Source: Sthenelais limicola (Eukaryota > Annelida > Polychaeta > Phyllodocida > Sigalionidae). Taken from it: DNA of 64,000 nucleotides. The stretch covers positions 131,674,755 through 131,738,754 of the forward strand of contig OW804094.1 of NCBI GenBank assembly GCA_942159475.1, written 5' to 3'. Position numbers and translations under genes: made by a program. The notes under the pieces are model-generated. The model ran no database searches. It saw only the letters and a list, made by a program, of their open reading frames with translations, and was not told the DNA's origin. Positions 22,801-31,700 of the stretch are shown one piece after another (the first letter of the stretch is position 1; each line of letters begins with the position of its first letter).

Positions 22801-25800
22801 TTGAGAGGTGCTATAAGTGGGGTGCAATAAAAATATTCATATAGAATGCATACTATATGAACTACTTTGTCACCAAGTTGGCTCCTTTTTTCAGATTTAC
22901 ACATGATACATTTGTGATTACACAAGTTTTATGCCCATATAATAAATATAGAATGGAATCGCCTGCAATAATTGAAAATTTATTCACAGCACTTCACAGT
23001 ACTTTGCAGCCACAACAGTGTGCACCCAACCATGACCAGGTGAGGGTGGACCATGGGACTGGCCATGCGTGTTTGTCTTATTACATAATAACTGTAATAG
23101 CAGACAGGGTGGCGACATGGGCTGCGAATCTTTGAGAAGTCCCTGCGAATCTTTGAGTGTTCTCAACTTTGATTATGAAATGGAATTCATCCTAAATTGG
23201 ATGTTTTTCTACTTAATTCCTATGTCCCTGGTTATGGATCAAGGCCCAGTACTACCTAATTCACCCTATCCTAGCCAAACTTTACTGGCAAGTCACATGG
23301 CCCATGCGCTGATAGAATCCACCCGCGATGCCCAGTCCTTGGTATTAGACTAAATAGGAGGGATAACCTGGCATTATCTTGGAATTATACCAAGTCATGA
23401 AACAGGGCCCAGATTTTGTTTCAGCTCTGGAGAATGGGCTTTTCTTGATTATTCAATTTCCTGGGGGTAGGTTAATCTCCGTTCTCTGCTATTACGACCA
23501 AAGCAATCTTTTCCAAGTTACTCATTATTTGACCTATAGGACTGAATTTGTCAATATTTTGCTGCTGGTATATGTTTATACAAGAATTTGGAGTCGAATC
23601 GACTGAAGAAAAATTAGCACCGGTGAGCAATATTACGTGAAACCATTGCAGCAAAGCATTTCGGCGGGCCACAGAAATAAGCATTGCAGCAAATTCATCA
23701 AACTCAGCCTCCATATTTTTTATCAAATGACTCACATATGTGTAGGAAAAAGCTTTAGTTTCTAAGAATGCCGCGTTAAGGGTAGGTAAAGGGAAAGCTT
23801 TATTCCCGAAATGACTGTTTTACCTGATGATTTTCAAAAAACATCCGTCCTAATCTAGATATAAGCTGGGGGAAGTTCGATTCATGTCACCTGCTTTGGA
23901 TTTCGGAATCAGTATGTCAACTTAAGGGCCTAGTCCACTAAGCCGATTCTCATGCGATTTTGCGCCGCAAAGGACTCTTTTACACTAAATTATGTGAGAA
24001 TCGCATGAGAATCGGCCTATTGGACTAGGCCCTTTCGTTTTAAATAAACCACATGCACACCGGCTTGCAACATAAAAATTGTGTTGATTGTTAAAAAAAA
24101 GCTAGCCCTGCATTCAAAAAACCATCTCCTTATTCTAGGAACACAAATTTAACGGAGGGATAATGGAGGGATAATTTGGGGACAATGCTTTTACACGTTG
24201 AAGCATAGTTGCTTCCCTTTATTCGTGGAAATGTTTTTTTTTCGGACAAGTCTGTCCTGATTGATATCATGACCCAATTTCTTTTATACCTATTTCTTTT
24301 AGGCTTGTTGACTGCTTGGTCCACACTTTGATCTGAATAATCTCATTACAACTGAAAGGGATAGTAGCCTTTCGTACATTGATTGATATTCTTTTATAAG
24401 AATATTCCACACATAGAAACATAGAGAATAAAGAATATCTGCGCACTTTCCGTTCTGTCTGCCGTTACCAAAGGAGTCTATGGGATAACGATAAACGAGA
24501 AAAGTCTGGAAAACTTGTACAATAAAAAAAATAATTGTGTATCTTACACGAAACACAACTATTTCATCACTGACAAATGGTTTTCACGCCATCGAAGCAT
24601 TAAAAGGTCGGCAGACTCTTATTCTGGCCCTGTTAACCATCAAGTTCTCTCCATTATAGTCGGGATGCCTAGGCAACAACGCTCACGAAATGTTGTGTGG
24701 AAATCGTCCCGGGGACAAAGGTTGCAAGGAAATTACACCTTAGTTAAGCAGCAGGCCTTGCAAGATGAGCGGAGGAATACCACGACTACATTCCCGTTCA
24801 TGGAAGTTCCAGTTGAAATCAACGTTATTGGATACATCAATATGTCTTAATCTTATTTGTCTGGATTTGTTATATACAGCAAATTCACATCCTTTATTCA
24901 AAGGATAATATAATGATGTGTTCAATTTTGGAAGCACAATTATAGTACGAAACATGCAGGGTTGTTTTCCATGTCGAGTGATATTCCTTCTCAGGGAACA
25001 GCAACAGCAAGTTAAATCAAATAAATTCGATCATAAATTGAGTTGAAATGAAGGAATTAAGTAGGTTACGCAATATTTAATGAAGATTATATGTTAATGA
25101 GTGCTAGTTTTGAATTGCGATGTGCTTGAACCTTTGAGGAACATGATTGGAAAAAAGCGAGGTGATTGAATTGGTGGGGTAGTTAATCCCATACGTTAGC
25201 ATAAGCATATTTCCTCGAAAATCGGTAGAAAAACTCTTGGACGAATTTTCAAATATGATTGATGTAGAACGTTACAGGGCCCTCGCACATACAAAAAACT
25301 GAACTTTAGACAATGTCTAGGCGAAAATCTTCAATAAAATTTTGTTTTTGTCTCCAGTCTCTGAAAATTATACAACGTGACAGTTTTGAGGCCGAAAGAC
25401 CAAAAACTAAGGACAGCTAACCCCATTCGGACAACCGCCATCCAGACAAATGACGAAGTCTCGAAGTCTCGAAGGTTTTTAAAAACCTATATCCTTCACC
25501 GATTACTTACTTGTTTGGCCAGCTTTACTTTAAATCTATAGCAAAATTGTCTCCAAATTATCAATTTAGAGACAAAACTTCAACATTTTGAGACAAAACC
25601 GCCTAAGGACAGCTATAAGGACAAACTGCATTATGAGTGCGATATTGTCTAGATCTGCTAAAAATTTCTCATTTTAATTGTCCCTTCATTATATGCGCGC
25701 CTGCTGATCACGTAAATGCTTGCTCATATAATAAACCCAACTGGCTCAAGATGTCTTGGGAAAGAATGTTGATAGGGACAAGCCGGATTGAAGAAGCGAT

Positions 25801-28614
25801 TGTGTGGCTGGTATATTACTTATATTTACCATCACTTTTCCATCCTTTGGGATTGTCGTCCTTAACGGATTTCCCAGCCAACTACCAGAAAATTATGTCT
25901 AGGATAGAAATAACTATATGAACGCAATAGATACAATCTATTCCTGTGATATAAATGATAACACTTCTCCTGTCTCTCAGAATACTCTTATAAACAATCT
26001 TGAGATTATTCCTCTTATCGAAAGGTTTGGAAAACAAGAGATACGAGCTTTCCCAGAGAAATTTCGATAATGATTGCAATGCAATTGAGAAACCTTTACT
26101 TGTTCCAAAAGAAATCAAAAGCAATACAACTTGAATGCACCTACGGAAACCCTAATGAGGAATAACAGGGAAAATAACAGGGTCCATCCACCTGCTGAAT
26201 TTAAGCCCTTTTAGCTGGAAATGGGCAAGATTCACCACAGCAGAAACATTTTATTGCGCATGCGCTTGCTTTCTAAAGACTTTTATGTGTCATCTTACGA
26301 GGCTCTCTCGTAAAAGAACTTCATAGATGATTTTTTTTTTCTATTATATGGTATACAAATTGTCGCAATCGTCAATGCGTATTTAAGTTGATTCAAGTTA
26401 TTTTAATTTGAAATTTTGATTTAAGTTTCTGATACCAAAATCTCTCTTCAATCGCCTTGAATATAAATCGATCGAGGGGCATCAAAATAATTCCTTATGC
26501 ACTGTACATATTCAACCCTCTCCCAGCACTGAGTAGGACATGTTGAAAATTACAATCCTATCTGCCATAATCCCTCGCCTTCAACCGCAACAACCGTCCT
26601 GAGTGGTCGTTTTCCAAATATTCCAAATCAAATTTATTAATAGGATTGGACAAACTGATTAAATGACTCTGCTGTCTTTGCTGTGGTATATCTAACTGAA
26701 TGGTCGTCTTTCAAGACCTGGGGCTCCCTTAAATCTGTACAGATCAGAAGCTCTCCACAGAAACGTTTTGAAGTTTCTACAAAGTCCCAAGAACATTGCC
26801 GTAATGGATAAGAACTATTATTGGGCAGCCTTTACTTGGAGGTTTTTCCTGAAAACAATGGTGCAGGAGTTGTGAACAAACATACAGGTCGAGGGATGCT
26901 ATATATAGCTCTTGAACCGCGTACCGTGGTTACAACGTCTTAATATTGGCCAGCCTTCGACTTTGTACTTATAATAGACTTTATGCTTTCAGGGGTCTAC
27001 TATTGCTTCAACCTTGTTATCATCATGATGTCCGTTTTCCTGTCATCTTTAGTGGTTAATGTGTGTCGAGCAGGGGAGGGAACAAGAAAAGTCCCTCGCT
27101 GGCTCAAATTGGTAAGTCTTTCAAGGCCTTCTTGTCCATATTTCAAACCTACTCTTGAAAGGAGCAATAACGGTCGTGGGGCGGGGGGGGGGGCGAGAAA
27201 GGCTAAGGATTAGGATAAAACAGGGCTCCTTATAATCATCATTATTATTCAGCTTATAATTAGAACGATGTATTGGCAACGCGAGAACACGTCAACAAGA
27301 TGCACAGGCGTTTTTTCAATAACTGATTGTTAATTCCATTGGCCGATTTAGTATTAATTAATAACAAAAGTACTTGTACAGTATTCGTGTATGATCAATA
27401 GCTGCTGTAGATTATTCCTATCAAAATAGAAAGATGCATTTATAGTTAAATAATATCAAAACATGTTCTGGGTGAATTGGTATTTCCAACGAATTATCTA
27501 ATTTAGTTTTCCATTGATAATCATTTCCTTCCTTTTTCCGGAATGTCAAATATGTATTCCTCGCTCATAAAAGACATTTACTAAAGAGAATGTAAAAAGG
27601 GTAGCTGATAAACAGTGTATACGTATCCTGTCATATCTTCTTAAAGTCTCAATCTTATAGGGATTCTACCCATTGTGGCAAGGACTATGGCGGCACAATA
27701 ATTAAACATTTACATTCATGAAGCAAGGTATTCATACACTAATTCCATGGGATCTGGGAAGAAGTTGAGCTAAGGTCTAATAGATGAGTTCTTTTTTACC
27801 TAAAGAGCTTAGCTGAACATACTGTGCAAAGCCTTTCATAGTAAAATAAAGCATATCCTTTTGTTTCATCAACTACCAGGCATTGTATGGCCTTTTTGCT
27901 TCAGCAATGCAGTCTGACAACCCTGATTGTGCCCACTTCCGTGCTCCCAATTAACTCCTTATCATGGCCTTGAGCCCATCGGCGCGGGCACAACAGGATC
28001 AAGTAATTACAAAAGGCTCCCATCCCATCTTAAAGGGCATCTCACAAGAACATTAAATGACAGCTGGAAATAATCGTTGAAAATACGAAATGGCACCAGA
28101 ATGTTTAATCGAAATAAGCACCTCCCCGTATAGAGTGAGCCTGATCAAAAGACGATGACATACTTATGTTTGTATTTTGTTTTCAAAGGTCACAATAGAC
28201 ACAATAGGGAAACTTCTCTTCGTAAGATCGTCCGTGGAGAATGATGAAGTTTCGGAAACAACGGTGATTCGAAATGCAGCCAGCTTACGCCGCAATGCAT
28301 CAAATGACATTCCGATCGATGAGTTGACCCACGGCAAGTCCATGCGGGTCCACTATGACAGGATGAACCATTACAGAACAACAACAGAGAGCAGTGAGAC
28401 TCAGTTCCTGATTGAGGGTCAAATGAAGGAGATGAGGCATGCACTGCTGCATATAAGGAATAGCCTTATAGAGAGACAAGGGATGGACCACAGAGCCAAA
28501 GTTATAGCCAGCGCATGGCGTGATGTTGCTTTGGTCCTAGATCGTTTCTTTTTCCTAGTTTACATAATTCTAATTGTTGTTTCTCTTGTTACATTGTTTC
28601 CAAGGCCGCAGTGA
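4690..28614 (+). CDS. Nicotinic acetylcholine receptor-type (cys-loop) channel subunit, 5' partial
   Basis: Pentameric ligand-gated ion channel subunit of the nicotinic family, a plasma-membrane receptor. Coding exons: 4690-4876, 8083-8192, 18101-18561, 22384-22470, 26993-27111, 28189-28614. All junctions are GT-AG with matching phases (about 462 residues). The ligand-binding domain starts in the first exon ([15 protein letters not shown]; two N-glycosylation sites) and continues with [10 protein letters not shown] (loop A) and a cys-loop with 13 residues between its cysteines ([15 protein letters not shown]), followed by WFGSWTH (loop B). M1 ends in [11 protein letters not shown]2 is in exon 22384-22470, M3 in exon 26993-27111, and M4 ([13 protein letters not shown]) ends just before the stop, finishing in FPRPQ. 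Loop C lacks the vicinal cysteine pair of alpha subunits, so this is a non-alpha type. The aspartate where cation channels have the intermediate-ring glutamate suggests cation selectivity. The signal-peptide exon was not found; the first exon seen begins with the third base of a codon, so an upstream exon must exist. Confidence 0.95.
8083..8192 (+). CDS. nAChR-type subunit: loop A exon
   Basis: Acceptor at 8082, donor gtaagt at 8193. Encodes [15 protein letters not shown] and [10 protein letters not shown]. The WxPD and LYN motifs are family hallmarks. It ends two bases into the serine codon completed by the exon at 18101, across a 9.9-kb intron. Confidence 0.92.
9110..9542. repeat. Tandem minisatellite-like array, left part
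   Basis: Degenerate units of roughly 75-95 bp. Each contains, in order, a tagcca/tagcta-gattt-cctttac block, catctta-tgctacaattta-cct, ttcttagacctag or -cacag, then tttcatgcagtgttg-ttta. The catgcag anchor occurs at about 9184, 9278, 9355 and 9449. The array stops abruptly inside the tttca of its next unit at 9542, where a transposon-like element begins. Confidence 0.85.
9535..10221. mobile_element. Non-autonomous DNA transposon-like insertion with 8-bp target duplication
   Basis: The tandem array is interrupted exactly between two copies of gagtttca (9535-9542 and 10214-10221). Removing 9543-10213 plus one gagtttca restores a normal array unit (gaccgagtttcatgcagtg), so the pre-insertion site can be read directly. 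Near the ends lie inverted repeats of 11 bp, gtcaagatact at 9550-9560 and its complement in the agtatcttgac just before 10207; the outermost 7 bases do not match. The insert is 671 bp, very GC-rich in parts, with no transposase frame. An 8-bp duplication is typical of hAT elements, but the ends do not start with the usual CAG, so the superfamily is left open. Confidence 0.75.
9830..10065. repeat. Internal duplication with telomere-like repeats
   Basis: Two copies of about 70 bp at roughly 9837-9907 and 9994-10063 share ggattgataacaatgctta, then ataaccctaacc-ttaaa, then ttagttgtcctaagtcagtgta. Each carries two or three CCCTAA/CCTTAA-like hexamers. They lie inside the insertion at 9543-10213, separated by GC-rich ggggcc-type sequence. 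Confidence 0.8.
10214..10790. repeat. Tandem minisatellite-like array, right part
   Basis: Continuation of the array in the same register and strand as the left part. Anchors (catgcag or variants) occur near 10221, 10312, 10402, 10464, 10549, 10645 and 10734, at intervals of about 60-96 bp. The last units decay near 10790. Confidence 0.85.
11300..11690 (+). mobile_element. tRNA-derived SINE
   Basis: The head carries RNA polymerase III promoter boxes in tRNA order: box A TGGCCGAGTGG at 11307-11317 and box B GGTTCAAACC at 11362-11371. The spacing suits a class II (Leu/Ser-like) tRNA ancestor. The flanks do not form an acceptor stem, so it is not a functional tRNA gene. A tRNA-unrelated body of about 300 bp follows and ends in a segment (11614-11669) that recurs at 19661-19714. 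No clear target duplication was seen. Confidence 0.75.
13403..13557. repeat. 84-bp direct duplication
   Basis: gtaagctcagtgaacagg at 13403 recurs as gtaagttcagtaaacagg at 13487. Both are followed by caaccaatcattata-type sequence, ataccaa-g-ta-attgg and ttaatgtctta. Two copies in tandem, diverged by scattered substitutions. Confidence 0.8.
14094..14345 (-). pseudogene. LINE ORF2 C-terminal remnant
   Basis: A 76-codon minus-strand frame ends in [13 protein letters not shown] followed by a lysine/tyrosine-rich tail and a stop. The VWNSLP segment is the conserved C-terminal motif of animal LINE ORF2 proteins (compare TWNELP in the better copy at 2262-3617). No RT catalytic motifs are present, so it is a 5'-truncated relic, different in sequence from the 2-kb element. 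Confidence 0.65.
15922..16000. repeat. Perfect 29-bp inverted repeat (hairpin)
   Basis: Arms 15922-15950 and 15972-16000 are exact reverse complements (cccgttgctccgtttctcgc and onward), separated by a 21-base spacer. Weaker pairing continues outward (tcctgga against tcccagaga). It looks like a small foldback or MITE-type element; no protein coding is involved. Confidence 0.9.
16363..16415. repeat. Short tandem repeat, aatcagctgggaatga unit
   Basis: The 21-bp unit aatcagctgggaatgaatca is repeated about twice, just at the stop codon of the possible exon at 16412-16691. Confidence 0.7.
16412..16691 (-). CDS. Possible terminal coding exon of an unidentified gene
   Basis: A minus-strand frame of about 93 codons is open from a plausible acceptor (gttttattag, exon begins at 16691 with one leftover base) to the stop at 16412-16414. 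The predicted peptide starts [17 protein letters not shown], is helical and charged in its first half ([18 protein letters not shown]), and ends with a proline- and lysine-containing tail. It does not match a family I recognise. It lies inside the receptor intron on the opposite strand, and no upstream exons were found. Base composition is less AT-rich than its surroundings. It could be an exon of a nested gene, a transposon fragment, or chance. Confidence 0.3.
17750..17960 (-). mobile_element. Possible Penelope-like or related retroelement tail
   Basis: Read on the minus strand, the segment contains CCTGATGAAGGGTAAGTCAC followed by CCGAAAGC (17871-17896). This phrase resembles those common near the 3' end of Penelope-like and some other invertebrate retroelements. 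No coding domain is preserved, so the assignment rests on this motif only. Confidence 0.3.
18101..18561 (+). CDS. nAChR-type subunit: cys-loop to M1 exon
   Basis: Acceptor cttcttccag at 18100, donor gtaagt at 18562. The largest coding exon. It encodes loop E, the cys-loop (two cysteines 13 residues apart), the GSW of loop B, a loop C region without adjacent cysteines, the whole of M1 ([15 protein letters not shown]) and the M1-M2 turn up to PDRPDRTAL. Confidence 0.95.
19211..20110 (+). pseudogene. Decayed LINE ORF2 remnant
   Basis: Plus-strand sequence translates, with stops and at least one frameshift near 19548, to LINE-like segments: [19 protein letters not shown], then [16 protein letters not shown]. 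These correspond to the region just before the reverse transcriptase motifs. Further on only scattered weak resemblance remains. A SINE-tail-like segment sits inside it at 19661-19714. Non-functional. Confidence 0.5.
19661..19714 (+). repeat. Copy of the SINE 3' segment
   Basis: gagcgagacgctttccctca and the following 34 bases match 11614-11669 of the SINE with few changes (agggactc-ct-aactct-agccta). Either a fragment of the same SINE or the tail of a partner LINE. Confidence 0.75.
20642..20855. mobile_element. Partial copy of a MITE-like element
   Basis: Begins with ggggtgcgttacataa, the same terminus as the element at 21080, and contains related inner sequence including three repeats of taccaactaaatattg. 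The right terminal repeat is missing, so it is a truncated or rearranged copy. Confidence 0.55.
21080..21350. mobile_element. MITE-like element with 22-bp terminal inverted repeats
   Basis: Left end ggggtgcgttacataaaggg-ag (21080-21101) pairs with right end ctccctttatgtaacacacc-cc (21329-21350) with one mismatch. The interior has imperfect tgcatctcc / tgcgtctcc repeats and no credible coding frame. A partial relative lies at 20642. Length 271 bp, consistent with a non-autonomous DNA transposon. Confidence 0.8.
22065..22119. repeat. Short palindromic MITE copy
   Basis: agggcctagtccact at 22065 pairs with agtggactaggccct ending at 22119, and the inner gccgattcgcatgagaatc-gc is itself near-palindromic. 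It is a shortened relative of the element at 23924-24034. Confidence 0.85.
22225..22276. repeat. AT-rich inverted repeat
   Basis: atttttgtgtacatatgtat and the near-complementary atacatacatgtacacaaaa flank a short spacer. It could form a hairpin; it lies about 100 bp upstream of the M2 exon acceptor. Confidence 0.7.
22384..22470 (+). CDS. nAChR-type subunit: M2 pore exon
   Basis: Acceptor ttttcccag at 22383, donor gtaagt at 22471. Encodes the pore-lining helix [19 protein letters not shown] and the start of the M2-M3 loop. Aligned without gaps to the M1-M2 spacing of vertebrate subunits, position 9' is alanine rather than the usual leucine, and 20' is glutamate. The -1' acidic residue is an aspartate from the preceding exon. 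Confidence 0.93.
23924..24034. mobile_element. MITE-like element with about 35-bp terminal inverted repeats
   Basis: Left arm aagggcctagtccactaagc, continuing cgattctcatgcgatt, pairs with the right arm gaatcgcatgagaatcggcc and the rest to 24034 with few mismatches around a spacer of about 40 bp. The same family gives the 55-bp palindrome at 22065-22119. Confidence 0.85.
26993..27111 (+). CDS. nAChR-type subunit: M3 exon
   Basis: Acceptor at 26992, donor gtaagt at 27112. Encodes [20 protein letters not shown] (M3) and the start of the cytoplasmic loop (RKVPRWLKL). Ends on a codon boundary and joins to [10 protein letters not shown] at 28189. Confidence 0.93.
28189..28614 (+). CDS. nAChR-type subunit: cytoplasmic loop and M4 exon
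   Basis: Acceptor ttttcaaag at 28188, stop TGA at 28612-28614. Encodes the M3-M4 intracellular loop (with a basic, serine-rich stretch), the amphipathic helix before M4 ([17 protein letters not shown]) and M4. The short tail FPRPQ after M4 is usual for the family. Confidence 0.94.
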   Translation, partial: VTIDTIGKLLFVRSSVENDEVSETTVIRNAASLRRNASNDIPIDELTHGKSMRVHYDRMNHYRTTTESSETQFLIEGQMKEMRHALLHIRNSLIERQGMDHRAKVIASAWRDVALVLDRFFFLVYIILIVVSLVTLFPRPQ

Positions 28615-28712
28615 CGATGAATGAATGTTTAACATATATTTATATGAAATTACAACTTCAACATTATCTTGTAATTAAGTGCATTGTGTGTAATTGCCAT
28701 TCATGTCACCAT

Positions 28713-28718
28713 AATAAA
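28713..28718 (+). terminator. Candidate polyadenylation signal of the receptor gene
   Basis: AATAAA about 100 bp after the stop codon. Position is plausible; transcript data would be needed to confirm. Confidence 0.45.
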
Positions 28719-28719
28719 T

Positions 28720-31700
28720 GTTACCTAGAAGAGTTTATTCATTGATATATACATATTCTCGTCCTCATATCTCTAACCCATCTTTGTATCATTCTTATAA
28801 TCATATGTGGAAAACTCTAATACTATTGGCTGTTTCTGTGCAGACTGATACTAAATCATTCATGAGCAAAATTGATATTATCACCGTTCACACTTTTGAG
28901 TTGAGAATCATATATTACACGTACTGCAGTAAACGGATGACAACTAAAGATTGCATGTATTTTCAATCACATTAGGGATGACCGTACACTTTGCCTAGAC
29001 TTACGAATTCACCATGGCAAAAAGAAGAATATAGCTTGCCAATTTTACCGAGAAATGGCAGAAGGGTAAAGGTGTAGGGTTTGTGAGAACACGAGAGGCG
29101 AACAATAAACCTTTGAATACATAGTAGAAGGGCTAGGACGAGATCTAAAACATAATACCATCTTTACATATGAAATAATTTTCCCTTACATACATATTAT
29201 ACCTAATGATACATTATGTTAACAAGTCGCTGAACAGAATGGGACAACTTCTAGACTAAAACAAGTGTTGATGTCTTTATCTTGTTCTAAATATAACTTC
29301 ATCTGAAAGAAATTATTTTGTGTTATTTCAACCATCACGACGTAGATGCATCAAGGTATTTTATGGCCAGGGTGAGAGCGCTAAAATTCCTTTCAGCTAA
29401 AATCCGTAAATTAAGGCAATTCTACCATGGAAAACGTGGTATAAATATCCCGAACGAGACGCTGAAAATGTGCTTTGTTTAATCCACTAGCCTGGCAGTG
29501 ATTCCGTTGTGAATCCCCTGCCGCGGGTGGAAGGATAAATTTAGAGCATTCAGCAAAATTAGCCTACGAATTTGGGATAAGTGGTTCCACAAAGTCCGAT
29601 CTCAAAGCATGTTCTCCCTTCCATTTAAGTTTGACTTCGATTCATGGAATTTGGAATGTGTAAATTATATTCCATGACGTGTTTATTGGATGTTCCTTAT
29701 AAGAGTTGTTTGTATATATGTTAAGGTCAAAGTATTGCTCAAATAAAAAATCTAGCTATCATTTAGCAAGCCACAAAGAGAGCCATATTTCTTGTCACTC
29801 AATGAAATTTAAAATTGGATCATACTTGTTCTCTTCATATTTCACATTTCTTTATTTAAGCTCAATCAAAATCAAAACAGATCTGTCCATGATGAGTTCT
29901 AGTCACCGTTAAACTTGATACAAAGGGAAAATGTTATCACAAAGGAAATGTACTAATTAATACATAATTATGTATTCCTATCTAGAAGTTCGTAACAAAC
30001 GGGTTGGATATTGTGGAATTGATTATATTGTCTCCTCTTAGAATTCAATTACCTTTCGTTACGATTCATGTTTATAGCCTTCAGAAATCCTGTATAAGAC
30101 CAGATTTCCATAAGATTAGGGTTCATTTTAACTTCGCCTATTTTAATGGAACGCTTCATATCCTTAATTAGTTCATAATGAGCTGAGTTGGGAACTGTCA
30201 TTTGGCCAAACTGCGATTAATAAAGCCGGGTGAAAAAGAATAATGACTTTGGTACGCAAATGAAATCGAATGGAACTCTAGATAAATAATATCAGTCGTG
30301 GAAACTGTGAAAGTTTTATTGCGACATTTCGGCTTCAGACACATTTTAGACATGTACTAAACTACATCTTACCTGGAAAGGTTTGGAAGTATCTGATTAT
30401 ATTAGTGTGAATTTATATTTCTTTCTAAGACTTGAATTGAGGGAGTTAAAGGTAACGAATGCTGTTTTAAATACTTTCCATCCCTGAATAAGATTTCTAT
30501 ATCGACAGGGTTTTTTTACATTTATTTATCCGATGTTGGCCTTTGCGTACCACGTTAGAAGCGAGAATCGGGCAAAGTGAATTTGTATTTCACCTCGTTC
30601 CTGGCATAACATCTTAATGAGTTAATTACAGATATTCATATACGAATTACATTTAGGAATTCGACAAAACTTGCATCTAGTTGAAATAATTCATTCTATA
30701 AATGTATCATTCATCTAAGTAATTAACTTCATGCTCGTTGTTCATCGCCTTGTCTACAATAGTTCAATGCCAACTTTTAAGTATCATATCAATTTGTTTT
30801 GTGGTACGGTTAAAATCGATTCAAAATTTTAATGTGTTTTCTAATACTGTGGAATAATTAGATTTGATTTTTGATTCTATCATATCCACGAGCAATATTA
30901 ACATGTAATATTGCTTACGTCGAATCAATTTGAATTTCATTATATTTATTCTTAAAATATTCAGTCCTTTAATTCTGAGTAATTGTGTACGTCATCTGAT
31001 CAACTGTACAGAACTTTGGACTTTAATATTGTTCTTGCCTTGGCCTAGACAAAGGACATAATGATTAAAAGACTTACAGCACTGAAGGCGTTTTTACGAT
31101 CCATCCCGTTATGTTAAAATATCATCGTGTTTTATATATTATATCTTGTATCAGATTTACCTGAATAAAAGAAAACTATTATAATCACAATTATTTTCCT
31201 GTCTTGGGGCATGCATATCGATACATGAGGAAATGAACGTGAATATGCCTGAAACACGAATTATTTAACTTATTTGTCTTATTTGGGTGTGAATACATGG
31301 AGGAGATAGGAGATTGTTGGGCAATAAATTCCACTCCTATATAAATCCAGCTGAACTAATGAAGGCTCAAACATGAGCAATACTAGTGGTACCCCCTAGG
31401 AATTCTATGTTCCACTAACATTTACAATAGATTACCTTGCTTCATGATTGTATGGCAACTCTGAAAGATAACTATAGCCGGGAATATATTAGGAGGCCAG
31501 TAGGTATCTAAAAGTTAGTTCGTTTGGGGCGAGTATGTGTTTTAACGAAACATTTCGTCTGTAAACATGTAAAGGTCAAAATGTGTAGAGGCAAGCTCGT
31601 TAAGGCGTACATGTATGACAATTTACCATATATTAGCTAAGATACATGACTCTAGGAACCAATTAGGACTAACTCCTAAATTCGAAGGAACATTTTGTTT

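Noticed and set aside
28190..28444. Minus-strand frames over the receptor's last exon
   Set aside because: Antisense shadow of the cytoplasmic-loop coding sequence.
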